From Hyphodiscus hymeniophilus (taxonomy: Eukaryota; Ascomycota; Leotiomycetes; Helotiales; Hyphodiscaceae), in the NCBI GenBank assembly GCA_016508695.1, contig VNKQ01000017.1, positions 372,001-436,000 on the forward strand: a stretch of DNA of 64,000 nucleotides. Direction: 5' to 3'. Below, one piece after another: positions 11,813 to 23,351 of this stretch. The notes under the pieces are model-generated. The model saw only the letters and a list, made by a program, of their open reading frames with translations, was not told the origin of the DNA and searched no databases. The position numbers and the translations under genes are program-made. Every line of letters begins with the position of its first letter. The first letter of the stretch is position 1.

Positions 11813-12223
11813 ATGCAATTGGCACTCCCGACCATCCTCCCGCTGCTCTCGGCAGCCTCTGCAATCACCGTCTCCTACGATGCGGGATACTCCGACGCCT
11901 CCAGGTCCCTCGACGCAGTCGCCTGTTCCGACGGATCGAACGGTCTCCTCACCAAGGGGTACAGCACCCAGGGATCTCTGCCCCCGTTCCCCCACATCGG
12001 AGGCGCGTCCGTGATCGCCGGCTACGACGATGCGAACTGCGGAACCTGCTGGGCGTTGACGTACAACGGCGTCACCATCAACGTCCTCGCGATCGATCAT
12101 GCGGATGCGGGGTTCAATATCGCGACCGAGGCGCTGGATACGCTGACCGGTGGGCAGGCGGTCCAGCTTGGGAGGATCGAGGCGGATTATCGGCAGGTCG
12201 ATGTCGGTGCCTGTGGGTTGTAA
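11813..12223 (+). CDS. cerato-platanin family secreted protein
   Basis: Intronless gene of 136 aa. Residues 1-17 are a signal peptide ending SAASA, so the mature protein starts at ITVSYD. The family hallmark follows: TVSYDxGY, then [15 protein letters not shown]. The four conserved cysteines are at 38, 76, 79 and 134 and should form two disulphides (the NCGTCW pair is diagnostic). Mature length, about 119 residues, is normal for the family. Cerato-platanins are small secreted double-psi-barrel proteins that bind chitin oligomers, alter surface hydrophobicity and are often sensed by plants as elicitors. Nothing here tells whether this fungus is plant-associated. The coding sequence is richer in G+C than the flanks (many GCG, TCG and GAC codons), which fits high expression. 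No introns, frameshifts or missing residues are seen. Confidence 0.95.
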   Translation: MQLALPTILPLLSAASAITVSYDAGYSDASRSLDAVACSDGSNGLLTKGYSTQGSLPPFPHIGGASVIAGYDDANCGTCWALTYNGVTINVLAIDHADAGFNIATEALDTLTGGQAVQLGRIEADYRQVDVGACGL

Positions 12224-12988
12224 CTGGGACGGCTGGCGAGGTGGTTGGTCCGCGGTGAACTGCTCGGTCTGAGGTTGTTGTGCAGCACTAGCTCGCGATG
12301 TATGATAGTGTAATACCATTGAAAGAGACCAAAGACATACGGGGCCAGACCGAGGTGCCAATTTTCGAAGCTGCGTGTGTTTCGCAAATCGTAAGAAATA
12401 GTTTCGCCTCGATGATATATCTTCCCATCCCTCAAAGGTTCGACCCTAAGGTTTCTGAAACAGACATACTTCATGTCTACCTTATTTCAGCTTCAAGCTA
12501 CAGATTTCGCGACTTGAACCAGTAGGTCCGAGTGGCCGGACAACCTACTTGGACGTAGTGAGATATAGATGGGGATCTTGAGCTATGCTGTGCGCAATCG
12601 GGGTACATGAAGTTGAAAATAGAGGCAAGGCTGATAACTCGAGTGACAAGCAATCGAGACTTGTGATCAAAAGCAATAGACACATTGTAGTGTGAGATGT
12701 CGCGGGAAGGTACGCGGCGGGTTGAATCCTCCCATTCAATGAAAGAACGAGTTCTCTAGATATGTAAAACAGATGCAAGCCAATGCCCCAAAAAGCCGAC
12801 GACTCCAATCCCAGAATGCATCTGATGGACCAGGTCGTAAGTCGTCACCGTCCGTCCCGCCCATACCCGAACGCCATGTTTCCGTACACCCAGTCTTGAG
12901 ACTAATGACTGTTCCAATGCCCAGACCGAGACGCCATAAAAGGAAGCTTCCTCACCACCGCACCGTACCAAAAGAAACCAACAAGTCC
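12224..12988. other. intergenic between convergent genes
   Basis: This is the 3' flank of the cerato-platanin gene (+) and of the Tcp11-domain gene (-). No coding or RNA signal is seen. Confidence 0.5.
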
Positions 12989-15973
12989 CTACCTCGGAAC
13001 GCCATAGATATTCTCCGCATTCGCCATTACTTCTTCCTCAACTTTCCCGGCGACCATTTCATACCAAGGACCATGTGCATCTCTATCCAATAATCCCACC
13101 TTTCCAACCTCGTCAACGATACCACCAACTTTCTGCACAAACTCCGGCAAACCAAGTGTAGCCAAACTCTCAGAAGCAGTCGAAGCACTCTTGACTTTCT
13201 CTTTCTCTGTGGTGGCTGTGAGGCGAGCAAGAAGATGGCCACGTAGACGCGTGAGAAGCAGGCGCATAACTGGGTCTCTGAGTTCTGGTTCCTCGGAAGT
13301 AGCAGCGGACATCGAGGCAGCAACATTCCTTGAGACAAGCTCTTTGATATGGTTCTTTGTCGCGACAGGCATGCTACGTGAGGATTCAAGAGCAGATTGA
13401 ATACCCTGCACCATCTGATCGGCATTCTTGGCATTCTCGAGGACCGAGTACACTCGTGTGGCTTCTACTTTCCACTGGCTTCTCACATCTCGTTTGAGTA
13501 GATTCTTGCACTGTAGCAGGACAGCGCCAGAGGTAACAATGCGGAGGACATCTGCTCTAATCCTCATGAGTCGTTTTATGTCAAGGTCAAGAGTCTCCGG
13601 GATGTTGAGTGGTGATGACGAGAGAGAAGTGAACACATCAACCATCATCTGGGCGTAAATCTTGTCAGGTCCAGGCCGAGCCCGTGCCAAGCCGACATTC
13701 TCTGGATCCCGACGTGCGGCTTCGGTCATTACCTTCAGTCTCGACTCTCGCCAGGCGGCTTCGGTCTTCGTCAGATCGTTAGACGTCTCTTCCATGATCT
13801 CAGAGAAACGTTTGGTTTCGAATGCAATGCCATATTTAAGTAGGTCAGGTGCGCCTTTTTGAAGAAGATAGTTCGCATAGTCCAGCTGCATCAAATAGAT
13901 GAAGTGCAGGAGTGCTTGCAGACGATCAACAACGTCGCCTGATCGCAGCATCTCGACAAGAACTTTAACTTCGTCATCTCTGAAGGGCGCACAAAGCTGA
14001 GGAAGGATAGTGCCCATGAACGAGAAGAACTTCTCGTAGGAGAAATGGCCAGACCGAAGCTCGCGGGCCACAACTTCTTCATCTAAAGCCTCGCCAATCA
14101 GCGTGTGCATTGAGTTCCCTTCTGTTAGGAGATGCTGCAGCTTCACTCTGACATTCGTGGCCATGCTTAATACCCAGTCGTCACTGCGACCAGATGCTAC
14201 AGCCTGACGCATTCCGGCAAAAATCTTTTGCATCATTTCATCGCGCTTTCGATGTTCTGGAGAGTCATCCATTTCGATACGGTACTCGCGATTGACAGCG
14301 AGTTCGTGAACGAGGATCCTATTCTCTGGGAGTACAGAACCATCGGTACCAACGGTTCGTAGCCCGTCTGCACGAGTACCAACATTCCTTGGAGGGGTGG
14401 ATGGCGGAGTGAGTGTCTGAAGCTGAGATTTCACAGATTTCTCTGATGCTGCAAGGTCAGGCAACGTTGGCATATTCGACTCTGCCGCTCTAGGTCTTGA
14501 ATCGCCAGCCGGCTTATTCGCTGTTCTTGTTTTCCGCGACTCTCTGATGGCATTCGTGATGAGCCGTTTTCCTTGGGCAGGACCAGCAAGCTTCTTAATC
14601 CGCACCATCAGCTTGATTTGGTTTTCCCGGATGCCCTCTATGTATGATTCCGTCACAGCAGCCTCAGTACTGTCTTTGACAGTCTGCCAAATCGAATCGA
14701 GTTCTACAAATTGTAGGACCATCATATCGATTAGCGTGCTAGAATCTCTCGCCTTCCAGGCAATAAAGGCATTATAAAAGGTAGCATAGACCTCAGATAA
14801 CGAGGAGAGTTGCGCTGGAGGTGGCGTGTAGTTGTTCGCTGCGTTCAGGCGGGACAAGACATTCTCAAAAGAGATTAGAAGATCTCGGGCCTTGGATACA
14901 AGGTCCTGCAATTGTGGATTAGCAAGATCATCGCGCTTCATTGGTAACACTCCCACCTGCTCCTGCTCTCCTGCCTCGCCTTTGCTGCTCAAGACTTGGG
15001 TGGGGTGGCCGAGGATGAGGAATGCGCTGAGGAAGGTTCGCACGGCTGTCATTTCGTTGACTGAACCACTCTCGCCTTCTTTCAACCCGCATATCCTCAG
15101 AATGTGGGCAGTGCTGACCAGAACTTTCTCCTGTGCCAAGAGCTCCACCACGTCCTCGAAAGAAGTCTCCCGAACACCATCGATTGTAAGACTCAGGTCG
15201 GCAAAGTCCTTCAGAGCCTTCCATCGTCGGTGGATTCTCCATCGATGTTGTATCCTGCCAGCCGCCGTGGCCTCGCTGATCGTCTCTTTGATCTCTGGCA
15301 TAGGACTCGAGCTCTTCCGCATCTGACTCAAACTTCTCCCGCGTCGTGTAGATCCTTTGTTGAGCAACTCCTCCCTCCTTCGATCTGCTTCAGCAAGGCG
15401 TTCTTCCATCTCCCTCCTCAGTTTCTTGTTCTCCGCCTCGCGCTTCTCCTTCATACTCTCCGCAATCCCTTTGGCTCTCTTCACCTCCTCCGCACAACTC
15501 GCCACTATCTCAGCCAGATTCTTTTCCCTCGCATGTTGGGCAGCCAGAGCTCTCTCCTCGCTGTTCGTCGTACTCCGGGGAGCCGCCTTGGCCAAGGCAG
15601 CTCTCAGTCTGACTTTCTCCGCGTGAGCAGCTCGATCGGCCAGTCTTGCTCTACGATCCTCGATGATTGACGCCCGACGTAGATGCTGCGCGATGTAATT
15701 GCTCTGCACACCTCCATGACGGCTCGAGGCATGCGACTGATGGGAATGCGCCGAGGAGATAGAATTGCGTCTCGAGGAAGCAGCGGAAGACTTTCGGCGA
15801 TTGTTGGTAGGACGGTAGAAACGCGCTGCGATGCGGGGAGGGGGAGTGTGAATCCTTGCATCGTTTATCTCTTCTGTAATGAGGTCCATACTATCTTCGG
15901 GAATGTCAGCTTGCCCAGATGACTCGGCGAGGTTGCGATCAGGATCGCTGAGGTCGTCGGACGCGCGATGCAT
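12989..15973 (-). CDS. Tcp11/Sok1-domain protein with IQ-like motif
   Basis: Single-exon gene of 994 aa. The N-terminal 110 residues are low-complexity and Ser/Arg-rich (SRRNSISSAHSH). A long charged coiled coil spans about 110-215 (EKREAENKKLRREMEERLAEADRRREE is its core region). Next comes an IQ-like motif, AAGRIQHRWRIHRRWK, at about 235-250, a possible calmodulin-binding site. Residues about 540-960 match the T-complex protein 11 fold: a helical block with LDEEVVARELRSGHFSYEKFF and the region around PEDVGLARA-type loops. Fungal members are homologous to yeast Sok1, a suppressor of protein kinase A loss, and to mammalian Tcp11, linked to cAMP signalling. A role in cAMP/PKA signalling is therefore inferred from the family. 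The arrangement of coiled coil, IQ motif and Tcp11 domain is also found in animal members. There is no signal peptide or membrane segment. Confidence 0.88.
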   Translation of the reverse strand: MHRASDDLSDPDRNLAESSGQADIPEDSMDLITEEINDARIHTPPPRIAARFYRPTNNRRKSSAASSRRNSISSAHSHQSHASSRHGGVQSNYIAQHLRRASIIEDRRARLADRAAHAEKVRLRAALAKAAPRSTTNSEERALAAQHAREKNLAEIVASCAEEVKRAKGIAESMKEKREAENKKLRREMEERLAEADRRREELLNKGSTRRGRSLSQMRKSSSPMPEIKETISEATAAGRIQHRWRIHRRWKALKDFADLSLTIDGVRETSFEDVVELLAQEKVLVSTAHILRICGLKEGESGSVNEMTAVRTFLSAFLILGHPTQVLSSKGEAGEQEQVGVLPMKRDDLANPQLQDLVSKARDLLISFENVLSRLNAANNYTPPPAQLSSLSEVYATFYNAFIAWKARDSSTLIDMMVLQFVELDSIWQTVKDSTEAAVTESYIEGIRENQIKLMVRIKKLAGPAQGKRLITNAIRESRKTRTANKPAGDSRPRAAESNMPTLPDLAASEKSVKSQLQTLTPPSTPPRNVGTRADGLRTVGTDGSVLPENRILVHELAVNREYRIEMDDSPEHRKRDEMMQKIFAGMRQAVASGRSDDWVLSMATNVRVKLQHLLTEGNSMHTLIGEALDEEVVARELRSGHFSYEKFFSFMGTILPQLCAPFRDDEVKVLVEMLRSGDVVDRLQALLHFIYLMQLDYANYLLQKGAPDLLKYGIAFETKRFSEIMEETSNDLTKTEAAWRESRLKVMTEAARRDPENVGLARARPGPDKIYAQMMVDVFTSLSSSPLNIPETLDLDIKRLMRIRADVLRIVTSGAVLLQCKNLLKRDVRSQWKVEATRVYSVLENAKNADQMVQGIQSALESSRSMPVATKNHIKELVSRNVAASMSAATSEEPELRDPVMRLLLTRLRGHLLARLTATTEKEKVKSASTASESLATLGLPEFVQKVGGIVDEVGKVGLLDRDAHGPWYEMVAGKVEEEVMANAENIYGVPR

Positions 15974-17758
15974 GGTGTGTGTAGTCTGTAATGTTCGTGG
16001 AGGGGATGTTTTCGATCAGATGGTGGGGTGTGAGTCTCTCACGGAGATCTTGGGTGGTCGAAATGACGCCAGTTGCCCGGTAGGTGACGAAGAGAAGGAT
16101 CGAAGTGAATCGCCAACGGCGATACGAGTATGTGTAGAAACGAAGGGTCGCAAATACAATGAGAAAGGTAAGATGCTGAAGTAGTCCACCCAAAAACAGT
16201 GCACTGTACAGAGAATAGAAGGCAAAAAGGAAGAGGTTGGTGAATCGTCGCAAGCGTCTTGAGTGGAATGGAATGGCGTAGGACGACTTCGAGAGGGCGG
16301 GATGGTGTTTTGCGCTAGTGATGATGGATGGCGGCGGCTTATTGATCGTAAAGAAGCAGCGAGAACTTCAATCGCATTTGATGCGTCCGTTGGTTGGATT
16401 TTGGAGTTGATATATGGACTTGTATGGAATACCATCTATATAATATATGATGCTTGAATAAGGTTGGGATCATATTCAAGTCCCATGTAGGAGGTGAAAC
16501 GATCGTGACCTTGAAGCATGTCATGAGCTTGTTCCTTGTTCCATCTTTTAGCTGCCCGCCTCCCGTTTGCAGAAAAGGTGCGCGCAGTAACCGAGGCTGC
16601 TAGTGAGTACTATTGATATTTATATTTACTTAAAACCATCGCAATATCGTTCCTCATCTTCGTAGTGTAGGTTTAGAAGAGACTTCTGATTTGAGTGCGT
16701 CTTGCTACAAAAGCATTACGTTGACTGCTTGGCATGCGATCTCCTACTTCATCGAACCCAGCCATGCAGAACGTCAGCCAGTGGGTGTCATCGTGGTCTT
16801 TCTCGCAGGTCACGTAGCGATTCGAAGTCCGCCAGCAAAAAAGACAATCATTGTCGACCTCCATTCTCCTAGTCTCGTCGACATGCGCACTTCTACTTCA
16901 TCAACAGCGCGGCAGCGTGGCTTCCCAACGATAAAAATTGGATCAACCCGGAGTGCGGGTTGTGTATTAAGTTCTACAATCCAGAGATTCTCTTTTCGGC
17001 GTACATCATGGCAGGTCGCAAGTCGGAACATATCGCCAGCCTTAGAAGACCTCTCGCTGGGGAAAAGATATATGCTTTGCAAAGCCACTCTTTCATGTTC
17101 GTGCAGAGCGACTACTCATCTCAACTTCACGCCAAGCTTGCTACTTGTATTTGTTTCAAGATCATTATGGCCCGATCCATGGAATCAGGGATCGTTGCGC
17201 AAGCAAACCAATAAGCACACGTCTAGCTCGTATTCGAGATGGTGCTGGACTGAAATCTTCCTACTCGGTACTTTCAAGAGGTTGGTCAGTATACGATTCC
17301 TCGTAAGAATTGGATTAGTAGACATCACATGGCAGCATACAAATCAAAACAGATCAAATCACATCACGGATCTTGCACCAAGGTGCGTATGCTCCGCATG
17401 GAGATGGGCGACAATCAGTGGGTCAGAGAGCAGATTCGCTTCGTACATAATATTCATTGTCTCGATGTACATAACACAAATCCAGATCTCCCAGATTGAT
17501 CATCTGAACTCCTCCCAATCCAGCTGGTGATGCGCGCCTTTTGTAGAGAGGGTAGATTGGCAGGCTTGCGCACACGTATACGCGTGCGTCATGCAGCCTC
17601 CATCGTCCAGACGGAACAAAAGACGGTTAAAGGTAAAATCAAAAATCTATATTGAACACGAATTGAATGGTCTGACGGTTTTGGTTTCCCATGTTCCCCT
17701 TACTCATAACTCGACATCCGTCGGTCTCCCATGGAGTTCAATGGATGAACAATCGGGT
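15974..17758. other. intergenic, no gene supported
   Basis: The first 400 bases are the upstream region of the Tcp11 gene. A 279-codon open frame on the plus strand (16691-17530) has no conserved motif, no promoter-like leader and an amino-acid mix typical of chance frames, so it is not called. Confidence 0.5.
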
Positions 17759-18929
17759 TTAGTAGCCGGTTGGCGAGGCGCTCTTTGTGGAGCTGATGAA
17801 TCCACTGGGGAAGATGCTGCCACTACCTGCGGCGGCTGAGGTTGGGATCGTCCCGTTTCCGTATGGAGCGCCGGTGGAAACTGGGATAGGGACAACGGTC
17901 GCGGTGCTGACGATGACGGGGGCAGAGCTTGGTGCAGCTCCGTTGTCCCCTGCAGGTGAGGAGACAGCTCCTGATGATCCAGATCCCTCAGAGGTGGGTG
18001 CTGCGGTCTCGGTCTATTGAAATCAGTGAGAATTCTATTTCGGAGGGATAGAGAGTAAACATACCACAGTGACGGTTGACAGGGCGGATGTGACAGTGAC
18101 AGTCACAGGGACGCAGCTTCCAGATCCAGAGCCAGAGCCAGAGCCGGACCCAGAGCCGGATCCAGAGCCAGAGCCTCCAGTCTCACCAGATGATCCAGCA
18201 GCGCCGGACGAGGCGGCGGCGACGACGGTGACGTACTTTGTAGAGGTGCTAGTTCCCGTGATGGTAGTGGTAGGTCCTGTTTCAGAAGCCTCTCCGCCCG
18301 ATCCAGTCTCACCAGCAGATCCAGACTCGCCTGGGAGAGTGGCGTAAACAGTCGCAGTTGCGGTGTGCTTGATTGTGGTTGTGACGACCGTGGTAGATGA
18401 TCCTGAGCCGAGCGTGTAGGTAAGAACGACACCGGATGAGCCAGTCTCGGAAGCGCCACTGTTTCCGCTTGCTCCTGCTGTTGGGGCAGCTGTGACGCCA
18501 GTTCCGAGGGGGACAGTCGGTGATGCAGTGGGTAGAGCTCCTCCTGATGCGGTCGCTGAGTACGAGGCCAAGGCTGCTGAGCTGGCGGATGAGGCTTCGG
18601 CAACTGGGCAGACGGTCTGGAATATTATTTAGCATTTCCTTGTCTGCAATCTCAAATCATGCACGTACAGTGGTGAGAGCAATGGTGTCAGTAACAACCA
18701 TCTCGCTGGTAGACTCGGATGCACGGGCGGGGCAGTTGGTGATGGATGCCGCACAGGAGGTCACAGTGTAGACATGGGTTGAGTAGACAGTCAGAGTGGT
18801 AGATGCGCCCGAGTCAGTAGACGAAGCGTTCATCCCACGTCGGTGCTGGAAGTGTCTGGCTACATGGTTGCCGCTGTGTGCGGAGGCCAAGGCCGCGAAG
18901 AGGGCCACGGAGAGTGTGATGAATTGCAT
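17759..18929 (-). CDS. secreted Ser/Thr/Gly-rich wall protein
   Basis: Three exons on the minus strand (18669-18929, 18065-18616, 17759-18013) encode 355 aa. Introns begin GTACGT and GTATGT and end CAG and TAG, and all junctions are in phase 0. Residues 1-17 form a signal peptide (MQFITLSVALFAALASA). The mature chain is over half Ser, Thr, Gly, Ala and Val, with Thr/Val blocks of the VTVTVTS and TTTIKHTATATVYA kind. An alternating Gly-Ser tract of about ten repeats sits in exon 2 at 18121-18175. Cysteines are few (C59, C66, one near 90 and one after the GS tract). There is no obvious GPI signal: the C-terminus ends SPTGY without a hydrophobic tail. This is the profile of a heavily O-glycosylated cell-wall or extracellular protein of unknown function. 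The first Cys-containing block (TVTSCAASITNCP) recurs in many fungal wall proteins. Confidence 0.82.
18121..18175 (-). repeat. hexanucleotide repeat encoding (Gly-Ser)n
   Basis: On the plus strand the tract is built of six-base units of the CCAGAG/CCGGAC/CCGGAT kind, and on the coding strand it gives alternating Gly and Ser. It lies inside exon 2 of the secreted wall protein. Such tracts change length easily between strains without breaking the frame. Confidence 0.75.
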
Positions 18930-21629
18930 CGTGAGATGATTTATGGTGATCAGTTCGATTCGAAGGTTCCTTAATTCCACTTGATGCTTCTTATTCAGTT
19001 CCTAAGCAATCAATGCTTCTTGATCTTCCAACGATATGCAATGAGTGAGTTTGTGGGTTCGTTTGTACGTCGGGTCGTGAAAACAGATATGCACAGCTGA
19101 AAATGAGCGAAAGTCGATTCCGCAAAAGATATCTCTGTAAAGAAGGACTGAGGTTTGGAACGAGAAAGGTCTATTGCAAAGAATGACTGTAAGGACTGTG
19201 TGGTCAAGAGAGATCTTGGTGGAGAGAGAGGAGGAGGAAGAAGGGGAAAGGAAGTGGAAAGACGAGGGTAATAGCAGACGAAGGGGAACGAGCGATCGAA
19301 AGGCCCGGACTGCGGGACTACCGATTACTCTGTATGACTGGCATGGATTCAAAAAGCTAAATGAGGAGTTTTGCAGGCGCCGGGGGGGAGGGGCAAGGGG
19401 ACGTCAAGTCAACATCGCCGGATGCAGGTACGAGGAAGGGATCTGACTTGGCAGCGTTACCACATAGCCAGCCCTGGGCTTGGGGAGGAGGTGAGAGAAG
19501 GGTTGTCAGTGGACTCAGTTGAAAGAAGAGTGGATTCATCCCCCCGTCGTTGCCCTCAAGCTACAGTAGATAGATTAGGGGGTGAACGGGAGGGGGAAGG
19601 GGCTTCCTTGGCTTCTAGGGACGCTGATTGGCGTTTTGGGGGCGCTGCCGGGCTGCGTGGCTGCGGGCTGTAAGCCTGTTGTGCAATAGTGTGCACCCAG
19701 CAGTGGGTGGATCAGCAGCTACAAACAGCACACTGGTTGGCTGTCGGGCTCGTGAAACATCATGCAGAGAAACATCCAGACACGAAAAGGAAGACACTAC
19801 ACTCGTCGCCGAGGATTGATTGATTCTCAATTTCCCTGAAGCAAGAGTGGCTGCCTCAAGAATAAGGAGGTGGAAACTGGGATAGTGGGTAGCGGATATG
19901 TACACTGTACAAGAACCAGCGACGCCCACCTCTTAGCCCCTTGGGCAAAAGGAAGTGAGATGGAGCAAACACGAGGCCAATATTGTAGCGAGTAAGTAAT
20001 ATGCCCCCCCCCGTGGCAGAATTCATTTCATTACCTAGCATTCACCAGTTCCCGACTGCCGACCCGGTGCCTTACTTCCTGCCTTGCTGCCTTGCAGAAG
20101 TCTTAATAAGCGCCACAGTTTTAACGCGCGTCACCCTTCTTGGACCGCCCCGAGGAAGACTCTTCAACTTAATTTTCGCTACTGTAGAATATGTCTTCGA
20201 GCGCCTCTATCGTTCAAGCGTCGAGCACTCGCCGTCGCCCTCCTTGAAGTTGTCTTCCATTCCGATCCTTTCGGCCTTGCACTGTTGCCACTGTTGCGCT
20301 GTGTGCCGCCGTCCCATTAATACGGGATCTGGGCAAGGACCTGTACCGCTTGAAACATCGCGCTCCGGCTCTGCATGAGGAAAGCACATTGTTATTGGAC
20401 GACCAAGGCGCCACGCTGCCCAACATCAGGAGCCCCCTGAAAAATATCTCGCAAAAGTTCAAAAGTTGCAGCAATTCCAAATACTCACCTCTGAAGTTTG
20501 AACACTCCAGCTCACGCTTTGCGCATGTGTCAGTGTCATTGTCAGCTGGTATCCAGCGCAAGTAACACACCACACACCTCACTCGAAGCACAAGAAGAAA
20601 AATTCGGCTCCGACATCCGAGAATGTTGGAACAGGACCGTTTTTGCCCTATTGTACTTGCAACTTCCAACTTAAGCTGTTAACAACCCCTCGATTCCACA
20701 GCTGCCACTTCAATTTCTCTTATTGCTCGTATATGGACCTCTCCTTCTCTCGGGAACTCTTCTATTCCCCGCCAAGGCGACTGCGGCGCACAAGTATCCA
20801 TCCCGATTACCAAATTGCTCATGCCAATGCTCAAAGCGAAATGATATTGTCCAGGACCCCCTTCGCGCTTGCGGTTTCACCTAGACATCCCTTTTCTGAT
20901 TTATGGGGTCATTCAATAATACGATTTAGTCGCAACGATTTAAATTGGATTGCGCAATTGTCTTTCGTAAGTTAATAGTTTTGAATTAATGCTTGGGTGT
21001 CTCACGCGATTCTTCCTCTCCATTGCTTTTTCCTTTGGTGCTGAGCTGGTCCGCCTCGGAGTGGAATTTTAATATCACGTGATCGTATGGGACCATTCTT
21101 TCTTGACCGTTCGGTCTCTATTATTTCGCATAGACATGCTGTTTACACTTGAAGCTCTTCGTTTAAGCCCATCACCTGCCTCCGTTTAGAAATGCTGGCC
21201 ATTCCTGTTATTTGATATTCGCGTCACGTGAGCTTCCTTAACCATGAACTCCCTTACTCCGTCACCAGTGGTGCTGCTAAGGTGCATCTCGGCGTCTGCA
21301 ACTCCAAAATCTCAACGGTCCAGCCCCGAAGGCTGCACTTCCGTAACGCTTCAACGATTGTACTGCCTTCGGACAAAGGATATTGAAGCACGGGGTGCTA
21401 GATGAACTGGGATCCTGGAGTCATCGATGTTTCTCCCTCTCCGTGCTATAGACCTTGACTTTCTGGCTCAGCGTCGCCTCATAAGGACCCATAACTTTGC
21501 ACAAAACATCGCATGGTTGAAGTGCCTTGGGAGTTGACATGGTGGAACCTCTCTCAATCACCACAGGTGTGGTCACCCTGCTATGCACCTGCATCACTTT
21601 CTAGACCGCGTCAAAGATTTCTACGATGG
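18930..21629. other. 2.7-kb intergenic region
   Basis: No gene is supported. The stretch holds purine-rich tracts (19190-19270), a C9 run near 20004-20012 and two TCACGTGA palindromes (21075-21082, 21224-21231). The open frames on both strands are short and overlapping and show no motif. Confidence 0.5.
21075..21082. promoter_or_regulatory. TCACGTGA palindrome
   Basis: Exact octamer in intergenic DNA, 142 bases before a second copy at 21224-21231. The gene it might serve is unclear, because the next coding sequence downstream is a relic. Confidence 0.3.
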
Positions 21630-23253
21630 CGCGGCTATCATCGACGTGAAATTCACGGGCCTACTCTCCAATGTTGAAGTTTTACGCAAGTGCTTCAGAT
21701 GATGAAGGATACCCTCGAAGAAGCTCGAAGAAGTTCGAAGAGGAGAAAGTAAAGTCATGTTTAGAATCGATAGCCATATGAGCAATCAGTGGGCAAACTT
21801 CTCAAAGTCTTTTGAGGATTGGCAAAATACTCTCGTCAAGCTCCAAGCTACCCTGGACAAGGTCAGTAAAAGCGTCGGTATCCTAATGGAGCTAGAAAGT
21901 ATTTACGACTCAAGGATGCTATGGATGAGGTTACAACGTTCCAACATCAGATACGCTGTTGGCCAGATACCATCCAGCTATCTATACGGGCGGTTATCTT
22001 GTAATTCTCTTCTTCGGGCCCACGCCAGTAACTGATGTCAAACAGATGGGAGAAGGTGACGTACAAAGAGTCAAATGACAAGACCTTACCAAGCTCCGGT
22101 GAAATTCACAAAACAATTCGGTGGGTAGCGCTCGACATCAATTCTTGGACGATCACTTTACAGACTTTAGTGAAATCTAAAACCCAAAACCAACAGATCA
22201 AGACTCTTGGTAATTTGAGGAATTGTGTGCAGTCCGCAGCTAGTGTGGGGTCCTCTACCTCAAACCGTTCAACTGGACGCTTTCTCAGTCATATATGGCT
22301 CGGATTTCGGGGATTGCATTCCTTCCCAGCCAGGTGAACTATACTGCGGTTGGGATCATCAAACACGGTCTATCAATTTGAAGAGGATGATTCCCAAGCC
22401 GCTGCTGGCTCCTACCCTCCTGCGCAGCGTCGAAAAGAAAGATTTTCCGACGAGACAGTGATCCCACCGACCATTCTGAATTGGACGAAGAATTGGAAGT
22501 TGCAAGAGTTCAAGCGCTTCAAAAGCAAGTGAGGGAGAGTTCCAAACATGAAGACGTTGCAACCGCAGAGCGCCTCTCATGCAACTGTTTAACGCGAACA
22601 ACACCGCACTTATCACTATCCTCTCCGCCGCTCCGCGTCGTGCTTCGAAGATGGAGATCATGGTTCCTCTGATTGATACCTGTATGCGCCAAGCGAAATG
22701 GGCCTGCGCAGGCCGTCGTGCTAGAAAAGATCGCTTGAGATCACGGAGCTCTGTCGAAGATATTGATGGCGTTCAATAGGTGCGGCTGCAGAAGAATCAG
22801 CCAACCTTTCTTCATATGGCTGACCTTGGATTTAAGTTCAGGACGATTGTATGGGTCAGGACCGCACTGCACGAAATTTGTTGTTAGGCACAAGAGCAGC
22901 ACCAAAAGCCACTCTCACTTTGGAAAAGAGAGATTCGACCTCAACCGGCAGGACCCTACAGTCGACGTACTTAGAAGGGAGATCTGGGCTTTGAGGCAAC
23001 TGATGTTTGATTTTCTCATTCATTCACCAAAAAAGAATGCGCGGACTTGAACTCGCAAGGAAGACACGAAGTCGGCAATGTATTTCCCACTGAGACCTCC
23101 CAAACATCACAAAAACAAAGCGCTAGCATTATATTCCAAGATATCGCAAATCTCCGGATTGCATATTCCACATGTTCCATAGCCTGTGGTTGTGCAAAGC
23201 GCCCTTCAGATGTCTATACGAAATCCGGCAACTCATGGTTGCGCCAAGATTAG
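21630..23253 (+). pseudogene. relic of PigL_N-type fungal protein
   Basis: A decayed gene readable in pieces across all three plus frames. Recognisable pieces in order are FEDWQNTLVKLQATLDKVSK and SVGIL (21800-21885), then in another frame ARKYLRLKDAMDEVTTF (about 21892-21945) and DTIQLSIRAVIL. Further on come LDINSWTITLQTLVKSKTQN (22130-22190), RNCVQSAASV, FSVIYGSDFGD (about 22280), SNTVYQFEEDDSQAAAGS (22355-22410) and QRRKERFSDETVI. These follow the order of a large fungal family whose N-terminal domain is called PigL_N (azaphilone cluster protein L N-terminal domain), found on STAND/NLR-like and related proteins. At least four frame changes and several stops break it. The change density points to old decay rather than sequencing error. 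Past about 22500 the match fades. Family naming is from memory; the decay itself is visible. Confidence 0.6.
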
Positions 23254-23351
23254 TGGTCGTTTGATGTGTCGCAGAGATGAGTCGCAGAGATGAGTCGTGG
23301 CTTGGAGAATATCTGTAAGCCGAAGCCGCATTCTAATCGGACTTCCGGAAC

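Noticed and set aside
16691..17530. 279-codon plus-strand open frame
   Set aside because: Amino-acid mix is chance-like, with no motif in this or the overlapping frames beyond a weak likeness to WxNPxCGL that does not extend.
23040..23062. tRNA-like TTGAACTCGC box
   Set aside because: No paired T-arm, acceptor stem or anticodon arm can be folded around it.
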